Of a DNA stretch of 13,669 bases, positions 1 to 7,860 are shown one piece after another. Origin of the DNA: Anaerolineae bacterium (GTDB lineage: Bacteria; Chloroflexota; Anaerolineae; Aggregatilineales; Phototrophicaceae); contig JADLHH010000346.1 in the NCBI GenBank assembly GCA_020848855.1, positions 1-13,669 of the forward strand, given 5' to 3'. A program made the translations under genes and the position numbers. Within the stretch, counting starts at the first letter, position 1. Every line of letters begins with the position of its first letter. The notes beneath the pieces were generated by a model, which saw only the letters and a list, made by a program, of their open reading frames with translations, did not search any database and was not told where the DNA came from.

Positions 1-1
1 C

Positions 2-853
2 ATCGAGAACAAGCAGCCGTTCACGCCTCCGGCGCAAACCCGCTTCCAGTTCGACGACTCCGCCGATATCAACACGGCGGAAGACTGGATGCGCCAGACC
101 TATGGCATCACGCAGGAAGGTGCGCTCTGGCAGATGTCGCCTGAAGTGCAGGCAGACCCGCGTCTGGTGCGCGGGCGCGAATTGTGGGACGTTTCCGCTT
201 ATGTCGAAGCCATCGCCGAATTCGACGATCTGGTGGACGGTTACCGGGATAACCCGCTGGCGTCGTACCAGTTGGCGATCTACTTCCGGGGCATCGGCGC
301 GTACTACAGCTCGGTCGTCGCCGCTTCGTACGTCATCCGCAATGCTCAGATTGGCACGCTCGACGCGCCGCCGTACATCGCCCGGATGCGCTACCCGGCG
401 TACTACCTGGACATCGTGCAGGACGTAAGCCAGCGCCGGGGAATCGACCCGCTGCTGCTGTTCTCGCTCATCCGGCACGAGAGCCTGTTCGATACCTATG
501 CGTCGGGCGGGGCGGGCGAGAAGGGGCTGACCCAGGTCATCCCCAGCACCGGAGAATATATCGCCGGGGCGTTGAACTGGAGCAACTATCAGCATACCGA
601 CCTGTATCGTCCGTATGCCGGTATTGAGTTCGGGTCGTTTTACCTGGAGGAACAGCTTCAGCGCTTCGACGGCAACGCAGCGGTGGCGCTTTCCGGCTAC
701 AACGCCGGACCGGGGCGCGCCATCAACTGGCTCGAAGTCTCCGGTGGAGACCCCGACCAGTTCATGACTGCCATCGATATCGACAGCACGCGCTTATACG
801 TTCAGACGATTTACGGGTACTACAACATCTACCGGGAGCTGTACGGCGCGTAA
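2..853 (+). CDS. Lytic transglycosylase (SLT domain), 5'-truncated by window edge
   Basis: This is the C-terminal 283 residues of a soluble-lytic-transglycosylase-like enzyme, which cleaves the MurNAc-GlcNAc bond of peptidoglycan in the cell envelope. The frame is open from base 2, so the gene begins outside the window; the internal ATG at 89 is not a convincing start. The catalytic domain covers about residues 130-280 of the fragment. It has the three hallmark motifs: RHES with the catalytic Glu (about residue 160), GLTQVIPSTG (the family's GLMQ motif, with Thr for Met) and ALSGYNAGPGR. A late STRLYVQTI segment matches the ETRxYV region of Slt70-type enzymes. The part before the catalytic domain is helical and Ala/Tyr-rich, like the helical-repeat region of Slt70. 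Signal peptide and full length cannot be judged. It converges on the response regulator with only 15 bp between them. The SLT assignment is secure; the exact subfamily is not. Confidence 0.9.
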   Translation: MENKQPFTPPAQTRFQFDDSADINTAEDWMRQTYGITQEGALWQMSPEVQADPRLVRGRELWDVSAYVEAIAEFDDLVDGYRDNPLASYQLAIYFRGIGAYYSSVVAASYVIRNAQIGTLDAPPYIARMRYPAYYLDIVQDVSQRRGIDPLLLFSLIRHESLFDTYASGGAGEKGLTQVIPSTGEYIAGALNWSNYQHTDLYRPYAGIEFGSFYLEEQLQRFDGNAAVALSGYNAGPGRAINWLEVSGGDPDQFMTAIDIDSTRLYVQTIYGYYNIYRELYGA

Positions 854-867
854 CGACGCTGGCGTCG
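854..867. other. Small inverted repeat in convergent gap
   Basis: A perfect 6-bp inverted repeat, CGACGC/GCGTCG, around a 2-base centre fills almost all of the gap between the convergent lytic transglycosylase and response regulator genes. It could slow or end transcription from both sides. There is no T-run on either strand, so it is not a canonical intrinsic terminator. Confidence 0.3.
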
Positions 868-868
868 C

Positions 869-1252
869 TTACGCTTCCGCCATATCCTGCCCCAGCATCG
901 ACCGGACTTTTGATACGAGGTCATGATGCAGAATCGGCTTGGGCAGGTAGTCGTTGGCGCCGGCTTCGATTCCCTTGATGATGCTTTCAGCGTCACCGCG
1001 CGCGGACAGGATCAACACTGGCGTTTTGCTGGTCAGCGGGCGCTGGCGTATCACCTGACAGAGTTCGATCCCGTTCATGCCGGGCATCATCACGTCGAGG
1101 ATGATGAGATCGGGAACGGTTTCTTCCAGGACGACGAGCGCCGCCTGTGCGTCGCGCGCCTTGAGTACGTCGAATCCGCCGCGTTCCAGCATGATGCCGA
1201 TCAGAGTGAGCGCGCCGATTTCATCGTCAACGACTAGAATGTGCCTTTTCAT
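869..1252 (-). CDS. Stand-alone response regulator receiver (CheY-like)
   Basis: A single receiver domain of about 127 residues without an output domain. It would be phosphorylated by a histidine kinase and act through protein partners. Numbering from the GTG at 1255, it shows the acidic pair D10/D11, the phospho-acceptor D54 in LIILDVMMPGMNG, the switch Ser84 (LILSARGD) and the conserved Lys106 in LPKP. Two starts are adjacent: GTG at 1255 and ATG at 1252. I chose the ATG because an AGG lies five bases upstream of it; the difference is one residue. No histidine kinase or other two-component gene is in the window, so it is an orphan here and its pathway is unknown. The divergent neighbour is an ABC exporter operon, but nothing shows a functional link. 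Confidence 0.9.
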   Translation of the reverse strand: MKRHILVVDDEIGALTLIGIMLERGGFDVLKARDAQAALVVLEETVPDLIILDVMMPGMNGIELCQVIRQRPLTSKTPVLILSARGDAESIIKGIEAGANDYLPKPILHHDLVSKVRSMLGQDMAEA

Positions 1253-1293
1253 CACAACCTGATTCCTGTTGGATTAGCCGTGTCCGAGAATTA

Positions 1294-1316
1294 AGTTCCA
1301 CTGGGTTACTGGAACT
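1294..1316. repeat. 7-bp inverted repeat in response-regulator leader
   Basis: AGTTCCA (1294-1300) and TGGAACT (1310-1316) form a perfect inverted repeat around a 9-base spacer. It lies between the candidate regulator promoter and its start codon, so it could be a protein-binding operator or an RNA hairpin in the roughly 140-base leader. No known binding site is recognised. Confidence 0.3.
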
Positions 1317-1400
1317 CAATCAATTGTTGCTAAAACTTTACATGTAGCAGTGTACCATCATAGCCGGGAAAGCTTCAATCGAGATTTCGTTAATTTTCAT

Positions 1401-1430
1401 TATATAGCATGAATTATTTGTGCAGATCAA
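1401..1430 (-). promoter_or_regulatory. Candidate promoter for the response regulator
   Basis: On the minus strand TTGATC (1430-1425) is followed after 18 bases by TATATA (1406-1401). The -10 is preceded by TGC, an extended -10 signature. It lies in an AT-rich stretch and would give a leader of about 140 bases. The assignment rests on sequence resemblance to sigma-70 promoters only. Confidence 0.4.
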
Positions 1431-1477
1431 CCGCGTGATAAAGGATTCGCTTGATCCTTCATTAATCGTAACCGGAA

Positions 1478-1514
1478 TGAAAATTGAAACTTTTCACCCG
1501 GAATCGCGTAGAAT
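1478..1514 (+). promoter_or_regulatory. Candidate promoter with palindromic operator for ABC operon
   Basis: TTGAAA (1484-1489) and TAGAAT (1509-1514) form a possible -35/-10 pair, with a long 19-base spacer. The implied leader is about 20 bases to the ATG at 1543. The -35 is the centre of a perfect inverted repeat, TGAAAA (1478-1483) and TTTTCA (1491-1496) with 7 bases between, which is the position a repressor site would take. A second 6-7-6 inverted repeat, AAGGAT/ATCCTT, is at 1441-1459. Both are inferred from pattern alone. Confidence 0.35.
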
Positions 1515-1542
1515 CATCGGTGTATGTGCGAAAGGACATACA

Positions 1543-2457
1543 ATGCGCGCTATTATCGCAGAACACGTCTCGAAGAGCTATGGGGATTTTCGCGCCGTCA
1601 GCAATTTGTCGTTTGAAGTGTACGGCGGCGAGATTTTCGCCATGCTCGGTCCCAACGGTGCGGGTAAGAGTACGACCATCCGCATGATTCTCGACATCCT
1701 CAAGCCCGATACCGGCAGCATCAGCGTCCTGGGAGGACCTCTCAACGACGCAACCAAAGACCGTATCGGCTACCTGCCGGAAGAACGCGGGCTGTACCGC
1801 AGCGTCCCCGTGCTGGAAATGATGGTCTACCTCGGCACGCTCAAGGGGATGCACGCCAACGAAGCCCGCCGTCAGGCGATGAGCTATCTCGAACGGCTCG
1901 ACCTTGCCGACAACGCCAAAAAGAAGGTCAGCGAGCTGAGCAAGGGTATGCAGCAGAAGGTGCAGTTTGCCGTCACCGTCCTGCACGACCCCGACCTGAT
2001 CATCATCGACGAGCCGTTCTCCGGTCTCGACCCGGTCAATACGCTGGTGATCAAGCAGTTGCTGATCGACTTCATGAAGCGCGGCAAAGCCGTCGTCATG
2101 AGCACCCACCAGATGCAGCAGATCGAGGAAATGGCGGATCGGCTGTTGATGATCGACCGGGGCGAGCAGAAGCTCTACGGACCGGTGCAGGACGTGCGCG
2201 CGCAGTACGCGCTGCCGGCGGTTCGCGTCGAAGGGCAGGGGGACTGGGCGCAGCTTTCGGGGGTTGACCGCGTGGAAATGTCCGAAAACGGCAAGCAGTC
2301 GGCGCTGCTGTATCTGAAGCCGGAAATCCAGCCGGACAGCGTGCTTGCCGAAATCGCTGCCCGCGAGGATATGCACATCCGGGCGTTCGAACTCGCCGTT
2401 CCAAGCCTCAACGATATTTTCGTGAAGGTGGTCACCGGAGACCGTCACCATGTCTAA
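1543..2457 (+). CDS. ABC transporter ATP-binding protein (NatA/YhaQ-like)
   Basis: A 304-residue ATPase that should power the two ABC-2 permeases encoded immediately downstream. It shows Walker A GPNGAGKST (36-44), a Q-loop region reading YLPEERGLY (78-85) as in NatA/YhaQ-type exporter ATPases, signature LSKGMQQ (132-138), Walker B LIIIDEP (152-158), D-loop SGLDP and H-loop His189. After about residue 225 comes the extra C-terminal domain common in this subfamily (DUF4162-like). I placed the start at ATG 1543 because AAAGGA lies six bases upstream and the protein then begins like its homologues. The frame could be extended to a GTG at 1420, but that adds 41 residues unlike the family across what looks like the promoter. 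The stop overlaps the next gene by 8 bases. The family includes Na+ exporters and drug or peptide exporters; the substrate cannot be told. Confidence 0.9.
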   Translation: MRAIIAEHVSKSYGDFRAVSNLSFEVYGGEIFAMLGPNGAGKSTTIRMILDILKPDTGSISVLGGPLNDATKDRIGYLPEERGLYRSVPVLEMMVYLGTLKGMHANEARRQAMSYLERLDLADNAKKKVSELSKGMQQKVQFAVTVLHDPDLIIIDEPFSGLDPVNTLVIKQLLIDFMKRGKAVVMSTHQMQQIEEMADRLLMIDRGEQKLYGPVQDVRAQYALPAVRVEGQGDWAQLSGVDRVEMSENGKQSALLYLKPEIQPDSVLAEIAAREDMHIRAFELAVPSLNDIFVKVVTGDRHHV

Positions 2458-3679
2458 GACGTGGATGATCATCAAGCACGAGTACCTGACCAATGTCAAA
2501 CGGCGCTCGTTTCTGATCGGCGCGTTCGTCGTCCCGCTGATCTCGATTGTGCTGATCGGCGTGATTTTTGGCTTGGTCATCAGCGACGAGACCGACGTGA
2601 CCCGTATCGGTACGGTCGGCTACGTCGACGAATCGGGCGTGCTGGCGCAGGGGATCGACGAGCCGGATTATTTCCGCGCCTACGAGTCGGAAGCTGCCGC
2701 CGGCGCTGCGCTCGACGAGGGCAGCATCGGCGCGTATTTCGTCGTCACGCCCAATTACATGAACGACGGTATGATTCGGGCGTTCAGCAAGTCGGGACTC
2801 CCGGCAGCGCTGAACCAGGACATCGACTCGTTCATGGTGGCGAACCTGAGCACCGGGCTGGATTCGACTATCGCCGCGCGCCTGAAAGACCCGGTCGAGA
2901 TGACCGTCAGGACGCTCGACAATGGGCGCACGATCCGGGGCAGCGCGGTCGCCGGTCTGTTCATTATGCCGATCATCTTCGTGATGGTGTTCATGATCGC
3001 CTCGCAGACGACCAGCGGCTATCTCATGTCGGGCGTGGTCGAAGAGAAGACCAATCACATCATGGAGCTGCTCGTTACCAGCGTCACGCCGTTCCAGATG
3101 ATGTTCGGCAAGATCGTCGGGCTGGGGCTGCTGGGTCTGACGCAGCTTGCCATCTGGATCGTCGCCGGGTATATCACGCTGGCGCTGGGGAACAACAGCT
3201 TTCTCGCTGGCATCACTATCCCCACCGACCTGCTGGTGATCGGCGTCATCTACTTCCTGCTCGGCTATTTCCTGCTGGCGTGCGTGATGGCGGCGATCGG
3301 CGTCGTCATGGGTTCGGAGCAGGAAAGCCGCCAGTTCGCGGGCATTTTCGGGCTGGTGCTGGCGATCCCGTTCTTTGCGATCACCTCGTTCATCACCGAC
3401 CCGAACGGCGCTGTCGTCACGTTCCTGACTTTGTTCCCGTTCACATCGCCCGTGTCGATGATCATGCGGATGGGCTTCAGCGCTGTCCCGGCGTGGCAGT
3501 TGATCCTCAGTATCGCGCTGCTGCTGCTGACATCGCTGTTCATGGCGTGGGCTTCGGCGCGCATTTTCCGCTGGGCGCTGCTGCTGTACGGCAAACGCCC
3601 CGGCGTGCGTCAGTTGATCCGCGTGATTCGCCGCCCGTCCGGGATGGCGACCAGCGCGACAGGAGAACGTGAACGATGA
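2450..3679 (+). CDS. ABC-2 type permease 1 (NatB/YhaP-like)
   Basis: A 409-residue inner-membrane subunit of an ABC exporter. It has an N-terminal transmembrane helix (about 21-45), a soluble extracytoplasmic domain (about 46-165), then roughly six helices between 166 and 372, the ABC-2 layout of NatB-type permeases. The cytoplasmic stretch EEKTNHIMELLVTSVTP (198-214) is the typical coupling segment after the second helix. A basic, Arg-rich tail follows the last helix. The ATG at 2450 overlaps the ATPase stop and has GGAG nine bases upstream, so translation is probably coupled. It is clearly related to the next gene: both have the extracytoplasmic EAAA.AALD.G motif and the EEK...E.L.....P coupling segment. 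The pair probably forms a heterodimer. The substrate is not inferable. Confidence 0.88.
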   Translation: MSKTWMIIKHEYLTNVKRRSFLIGAFVVPLISIVLIGVIFGLVISDETDVTRIGTVGYVDESGVLAQGIDEPDYFRAYESEAAAGAALDEGSIGAYFVVTPNYMNDGMIRAFSKSGLPAALNQDIDSFMVANLSTGLDSTIAARLKDPVEMTVRTLDNGRTIRGSAVAGLFIMPIIFVMVFMIASQTTSGYLMSGVVEEKTNHIMELLVTSVTPFQMMFGKIVGLGLLGLTQLAIWIVAGYITLALGNNSFLAGITIPTDLLVIGVIYFLLGYFLLACVMAAIGVVMGSEQESRQFAGIFGLVLAIPFFAITSFITDPNGAVVTFLTLFPFTSPVSMIMRMGFSAVPAWQLILSIALLLLTSLFMAWASARIFRWALLLYGKRPGVRQLIRVIRRPSGMATSATGERER

Positions 3680-4944
3680 ACACGCATACCGTACAGGTCT
3701 TTCTCTACGAGCTGCGGCGCAACCTGCGGCGCAAGGGCTATCTGTTCACGACCTTCGGCATCCCGCTGATCGCGGCGGCGCTGCTGTTCGGCTACCAGTT
3801 CATCACCAGCCTGAACAACGACGACGGCAGCCAGGACGCTGCGCAGCAGTTGGCGCAGCAGTTGAACTTCGAGAACGTCCAGCACGCCGGCTACGTCGAT
3901 CTTTCGGGCTTGTTCGCCGACCCTGGCGATCTGTCCGCGCTGCTGACGCGCTACCCCGACGAAGCGGCGGCGCAGGCGGCGCTCGACAACGGCGCTATTT
4001 CGCTCTACTACGTCATCGGGCAGGATTACCTGGAAACGGGCGATGTGCTGCTGGTGCAGCCGAGTCTCGATATCAGCCAGATCGAAAGCGCGCCGATCCA
4101 GCGGCTGGTGCTCAACACGCTCTCCGAGGGCGTCGACCCGCAGATCGTCATGCGCCTGATCAACCCGGCGAATCTTCAAACGACCAATCTGGCGCTGGTC
4201 GGCGCTGAAAACGGTCCCCAGAACGAAGATACGTCGTTCATCGTCGTCTACATCTTTGCCGTCGCGCTCATGCTTGGCTTGTTCACGACCAACGGCTACC
4301 TGATGCAGAGCGTCATCGAGGAAAAAGAGACCCGCCTGATCGAAATCCTGATTTCGACCGTCCGACCGGGACAGCTTCTGGCGGGCAAGATTCTGGCGCT
4401 GGGGCTGGTCGGCTTGCTCCAGCTTGTGGTGTGGATCGGCAGTATCCTGTTGATCGTGCGGCTGGCGGGCGGCGAGACCTTCGGAGCGACGGTCGGCGCG
4501 CTGGCGACGATTGCCAGCATTCAGATTCCGACCGGCATCATCCCGACGCTGCTGATCTACTTCGTCCTTGCCTACTTCCTGTTCGCCGGGTTGTACAGCA
4601 TCGTCGGGGCGCTGTCCAACTCGCTGCGCGAAGGACCGCAGTACGCCGTGATCTTCACGCTCCCGGCGGCGCTGCCGCTCTACTTCCTGTCGTTGTTCAC
4701 GTCTGCCCCCGACGGTCCCATCCCGACGATCCTCAGCCTGATCCCGATCACCGCGCCGATTGCGATGGCGCAGCGGCTGGTAATCTCGAACGTGCCGCTC
4801 TGGCAGCTACTGGTCAGCCTGGCGCTGCTGGCGGTGACGGCAATCGGCGTGATGTGGGCGGCGGGGCGCGTGTTCCGCGTGCAGGTGCTGCTGGCAGGGC
4901 AGATGCCCAGGCTGAAAGACCTGCCGCGCCTGCTGCGCGGCTAG
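3676..4944 (+). CDS. ABC-2 type permease 2 (NatB/YhaP-like)
   Basis: A 422-residue permease and the last gene of the exporter operon. Its start overlaps the preceding stop in an ATGA arrangement, with AGGAG ten bases upstream. Layout: transmembrane helix at about 22-45, extracytoplasmic domain about 46-185, then further helices at about 186-210, 236-262, 286-312, 325-342, 348-368 and 375-396. The coupling segment is IEEKETRLIEILISTVRP (214-231). Compared with permease 1 it has a longer Gln/Ala-rich insertion (about residues 48-65) just after the first helix. The tandem pair looks like an old duplication that has diverged. With the ATPase it should form one complete exporter. No periplasmic binding protein or fusion protein is encoded beside it, as expected for an exporter. 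Confidence 0.88.
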   Translation: MNTHTVQVFLYELRRNLRRKGYLFTTFGIPLIAAALLFGYQFITSLNNDDGSQDAAQQLAQQLNFENVQHAGYVDLSGLFADPGDLSALLTRYPDEAAAQAALDNGAISLYYVIGQDYLETGDVLLVQPSLDISQIESAPIQRLVLNTLSEGVDPQIVMRLINPANLQTTNLALVGAENGPQNEDTSFIVVYIFAVALMLGLFTTNGYLMQSVIEEKETRLIEILISTVRPGQLLAGKILALGLVGLLQLVVWIGSILLIVRLAGGETFGATVGALATIASIQIPTGIIPTLLIYFVLAYFLFAGLYSIVGALSNSLREGPQYAVIFTLPAALPLYFLSLFTSAPDGPIPTILSLIPITAPIAMAQRLVISNVPLWQLLVSLALLAVTAIGVMWAAGRVFRVQVLLAGQMPRLKDLPRLLRG

Positions 4945-4966
4945 GTCGGCATACCGAATGTCTTTT

Positions 4967-4994
4967 GTAGGGGCGTAACATGTTACGCCCCTAC
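4967..4994. repeat. Perfect 28-bp palindrome
   Basis: The half-site GTAGGGGCGTAACA is followed directly by its exact reverse complement, giving 28 bp of uninterrupted dyad symmetry. As RNA it would form a 12-bp stem with a CATG loop. It lies between the convergent exporter operon and glgP. Neither side is followed by a T-run in the direction of transcription, so it is more likely a REP-like repeat or factor-dependent end point than a standard terminator. Confidence 0.8.
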
Positions 4995-5050
4995 GTCCTC
5001 AGCACCAGCCCTATTTTCTCAGTCCTCAGCCCTGATCCCTCAGTCCTGAC
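4995..5050. repeat. CTCAG-core short repeats, 7-bp phased (downstream of glgP)
   Basis: CTCAG occurs at 4998, 5018, 5025 and 5039, with spacings of 20, 7 and 14 bases. CTCAGTCCT or a one-base variant recurs. The tract begins right after the palindrome and ends just before the glgP stop codon. It belongs to the same heptad-spaced family as the tracts at 9636-9659 and 11242-11325, but is more degenerate than the latter. Confidence 0.65.
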
Positions 5051-5052
5051 TT

Positions 5053-7626
5053 TTATTTCTCCGCCCAGCGGATGATGCCAGGCAGGAACGGCGTCGGCAG
5101 GCTCTTGTTGTGCGGCAGCACGCGCACCGAAATGCCGCGTTCGCCGCTGGTGTGATAGTTGATATCCGCCTGGAAGGTGAACGTGCCGTCGCCGCCGTCC
5201 GCGCCCAGCAGCGTCATGTTGACTGCCTCGCCGCTGGTGATCTCGCCGCGCGGCGTCAGCGGACCGTAGTAAAGCTGCACCTGCACGTCTTCGGGCTTCA
5301 ACTGTCCAAGCTGCACGGTCGCCTTGACTTCCAGCTTCGTCCCCACCTTGAGCGTGTTCTGCGGGATGTCGACGCGTGTGACGTACACGTTACGCCACAC
5401 TTCATTCAGCCGGCTGCGCCACGCGGCGTATGCCAGCCCCTGTTCGAGCGTGGGCGTGGTCAGCCCGGCGGACAGGTCGCGGCACGGGATGTAGGTCATC
5501 TCGGTATACTGCTGCACCATCCGGTCGGTGCTGAATTTCGGTGCCAGCGTGCGGATCGAATTCTTCATCCGGGCGACCCATTCGCGCGGCACGTTATCGC
5601 GCGTGCGGTCGTAGAACAGCGGGATGATGTCGTGTTCGAGGATGTTGTACAGCGCCTCGCTTTCCACGAAATCCTGATGATCCCACTCGTATTCCGGGTA
5701 TTCTTCGCCGTTGCCGATTGCCCAGCCAACCGACGGGTCGAAGCCTTCCGCCCACCAGCCGTCGAGGATGCTGAAATTCAGCCCGCCGTTGTAGATCACC
5801 TTCATGCCGCTGGTTCCGCTGGCTTCCTTCGGGCGGCGCGGCGTGTTCAGCCATACGTCGACCCCCTGCACCAGATACCGCGCGATCTGCATGTCGTAGT
5901 CTTCCAGGAACACCATCCGGTGGCGGAATTCGTCGGTGCGCGCCAGGTTGAGAATCTGCCGGATCAGTTCCTTGCCGCCGGTATCGTGCGGGTGGGCTTT
6001 CCCGGCGAAGATGATCTGCACCGGGCGGTCGTTGTTGTTGAGAATCGCTTTCAGCCGCTCGACATCGGTCATGATCAGATTGGCGCGCTTATAGGTGGCG
6101 AAGCGCCGCGCAAAGCCGATGGTCAGCGCGTCCGGGTCGAGCACCTCGTCAGCGTCGTCAATTTCATGCTGCGGTGCGCCCCGGCGGCTAAGCTGCGTGC
6201 GCAGCCGCTGCCGCGTGAACGCGATCAACCGCTCGCGGCGGCGTTCGTGCGTGCGCCACAGCTCGGTATCCGGGATCGTGTCCACGTCCCGCCACATCGC
6301 CGCGTCCCAGTCGGTTTCGCGCCAGCGCGGGTTGAGGTAGCGGTCGAACAGCTCGCTCATCTCGTTGCTGATCCACGTTTCGACGTGGATGCCATTGGTG
6401 ATCGAGAAAACCGGAATTTCGTGTTCGGGCACGCCGGGGTACATCCACTGCCACAGCTTGCGCGAAACCACGCCGTGCAGTTCCGCGACGCCGTTGGCTT
6501 TGGCGGACATGTTGAGCGCCAGCACCGGCATCGAGAACAACTCGTAGTCGCCCATGTGCTCGCGCCCCAGGTCGATGAACTGGTTGCGGTTCAAGCCGAG
6601 TTCGCGGTAGTAATCGGTGAAGTGCTCGTCGATCAGGTCGAAGCCGAAGCGCTCCAGCCCGGCGGGGACGGGCGTGTGCGTCGTGAAGATGTTGCTCGCC
6701 GCCGTGATCTCCTTCGCCTGCCAGAAGGTCAGGTCGTTTTCGGTCATGAACTGGCGGGCGCGCTCCAGCGCCAGAAACGCCGAATGCCCTTCGTTCATGT
6801 GGCAGATTTTCGGACGCAGGTCGAGCAGGGCGAGCGCGCGGATGCCGCCGATGCCCATCAGAATTTCCTGACGGATGCGTGTACGCCGGTCGCCGCCGTA
6901 CAGCCGGTCGGTCAGGTTACGGTCTTCTTCCAGCCGGTTTTCGGGGATGTTGGTATCCAGCAGGTACAGCGGCACGCGCCCGACCTGCACCTTCCAGATC
7001 ACGGCGAACAACTGCCGCCCCGGCATCGGCACGCTGATCATCAGCGGCTTGCCGTCCTTGTCCGTCTGGAGCGTGACCGGCAGGTTCGAGTAGTCGTTGA
7101 TCGGGTACGACTCCTGCTGGTAGCCGTCGGCGTTCATGTACTGGCGGAAGTAGCCCTCCTGGTACAGCAGCCCGACGCCCACCAGCGGCACGCCCAGATC
7201 ACTGGCACTCTTGAGGTGGTCGCCGCTCAGCACGCCCAGACCGCCCGAATAGTTCTGCAGGCATTCAGTCAGCCCGAATTCCATCGAAAAATAGGCGACG
7301 TACGGCTTATCGACCTTGTCGTGGTGATGCTTGTACCAGGTGTTGTTCGCGCCCATGTAGGCGTCGAAATCCCGGCAGACGCGGTGAAACTGTGCCATGA
7401 ACGCCGGGTCGTCGCACAGCAATTCCAGACGACTCTGGTCAATCAATCCGAGCATCCAGACCGGATTGTGCCCGGTCGTTTCCCACAAATCACGGTCGAG
7501 CCGGCGAAACAACCCAATCGTGTCGTGATCCCATGACCAGCGCAGGTTGTACGCCAGTTCGCGCAGCCGGGTGAGCGGCTTCGGCAGATTCGGGATGACT
7601 TGCACCGTCGCAACGGGTTTAACCAT
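5053..7626 (-). CDS. glgP: Alpha-glucan (glycogen) phosphorylase, short type
   Basis: An 857-residue GT35 enzyme that releases glucose-1-phosphate from the non-reducing ends of cytoplasmic glycogen using phosphate and pyridoxal phosphate. The N-terminus (about 1-100, LAYNLRWSWDHD) is the DUF3417-like region of the short-type family. The catalytic core follows: GGLGVLSGDHLKSASDLG (128-145), MNEGHSAF (277-284), ARRFATYKR (506-514, phosphate-binding Arg/Lys) and EASGTSGMK with the PLP lysine at K609. About 110 residues after residue 745 look like a beta-sandwich and end in GIIRWAEK. ATG 7626 has AAGGAG eight bases upstream. It is transcribed alone, towards the exporter operon and away from the CBM48 gene. 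The substrate could include other alpha-glucans or maltodextrin, but the neighbouring synthesis genes favour glycogen. Confidence 0.95.
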   Translation of the reverse strand: MVKPVATVQVIPNLPKPLTRLRELAYNLRWSWDHDTIGLFRRLDRDLWETTGHNPVWMLGLIDQSRLELLCDDPAFMAQFHRVCRDFDAYMGANNTWYKHHHDKVDKPYVAYFSMEFGLTECLQNYSGGLGVLSGDHLKSASDLGVPLVGVGLLYQEGYFRQYMNADGYQQESYPINDYSNLPVTLQTDKDGKPLMISVPMPGRQLFAVIWKVQVGRVPLYLLDTNIPENRLEEDRNLTDRLYGGDRRTRIRQEILMGIGGIRALALLDLRPKICHMNEGHSAFLALERARQFMTENDLTFWQAKEITAASNIFTTHTPVPAGLERFGFDLIDEHFTDYYRELGLNRNQFIDLGREHMGDYELFSMPVLALNMSAKANGVAELHGVVSRKLWQWMYPGVPEHEIPVFSITNGIHVETWISNEMSELFDRYLNPRWRETDWDAAMWRDVDTIPDTELWRTHERRRERLIAFTRQRLRTQLSRRGAPQHEIDDADEVLDPDALTIGFARRFATYKRANLIMTDVERLKAILNNNDRPVQIIFAGKAHPHDTGGKELIRQILNLARTDEFRHRMVFLEDYDMQIARYLVQGVDVWLNTPRRPKEASGTSGMKVIYNGGLNFSILDGWWAEGFDPSVGWAIGNGEEYPEYEWDHQDFVESEALYNILEHDIIPLFYDRTRDNVPREWVARMKNSIRTLAPKFSTDRMVQQYTEMTYIPCRDLSAGLTTPTLEQGLAYAAWRSRLNEVWRNVYVTRVDIPQNTLKVGTKLEVKATVQLGQLKPEDVQVQLYYGPLTPRGEITSGEAVNMTLLGADGGDGTFTFQADINYHTSGERGISVRVLPHNKSLPTPFLPGIIRWAEK

Positions 7627-7709
7627 TCAAGGGACTCCTTGCTGAGTGTTCGCGTTTAGCGCTGTTGTCTATATCGTGAGCAGCGATGATTCGTAAGAAT
7701 ACCCCGTTT

Positions 7710-7739
7710 ATGGTAACGTGAGTAGTCAACGTCGGTCAA
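7710..7739 (-). promoter_or_regulatory. Candidate glgP promoter
   Basis: On the minus strand TTGACC (7739-7734) is followed after 18 bases by TACCAT (7715-7710), giving a leader of about 75 bases to glgP. The -35 is good and the -10 weak (4 of 6). AT-rich sequence with two AATAAA copies (around 7744-7757) lies just upstream and could act as an UP element. Confidence 0.35.
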
Positions 7740-7807
7740 TTCAATAAACTTAATAAATCTGCATGTCGGATTGGTGGCAGGATAGCCATTTTGCTTAACA
7801 TAATTTG

Positions 7808-7816
7808 TGATAGAAT
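7808..7816 (+). promoter_or_regulatory. Candidate extended -10 promoter for the CBM48 gene
   Basis: TGATAGAAT is an extended -10 (TGN plus TAGAAT, 5 of 6 to consensus). A T-rich -35-like stretch lies near 7788-7794. Transcription would start near 7823 with a leader of roughly 38 bases before the ATG at 7861. Confidence 0.45.
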
Positions 7817-7860
7817 ACTTCGTTTAGTAGCAAGTTTCACAAATCAAGGGGTCTGAAAAC

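Noticed and set aside
1420..1542. GTG-initiated N-terminal extension of the ABC ATPase
   Set aside because: It crosses the candidate promoter, has no good ribosome binding site, and adds sequence not found in this family. ATG 1543 with AAAGGA fits.
4967..4994. Ordinary intrinsic terminator for the exporter operon or glgP
   Set aside because: No T-run follows the stem in either direction of transcription. Recorded as a palindromic repeat instead.
5110..7536. 808-codon open frame on the plus strand
   Set aside because: It is antisense to glgP, whose protein shows all GT35 motifs. The plus-strand product is His/Val/Arg-rich with no recognisable domain, a shadow of GC-rich codon use.
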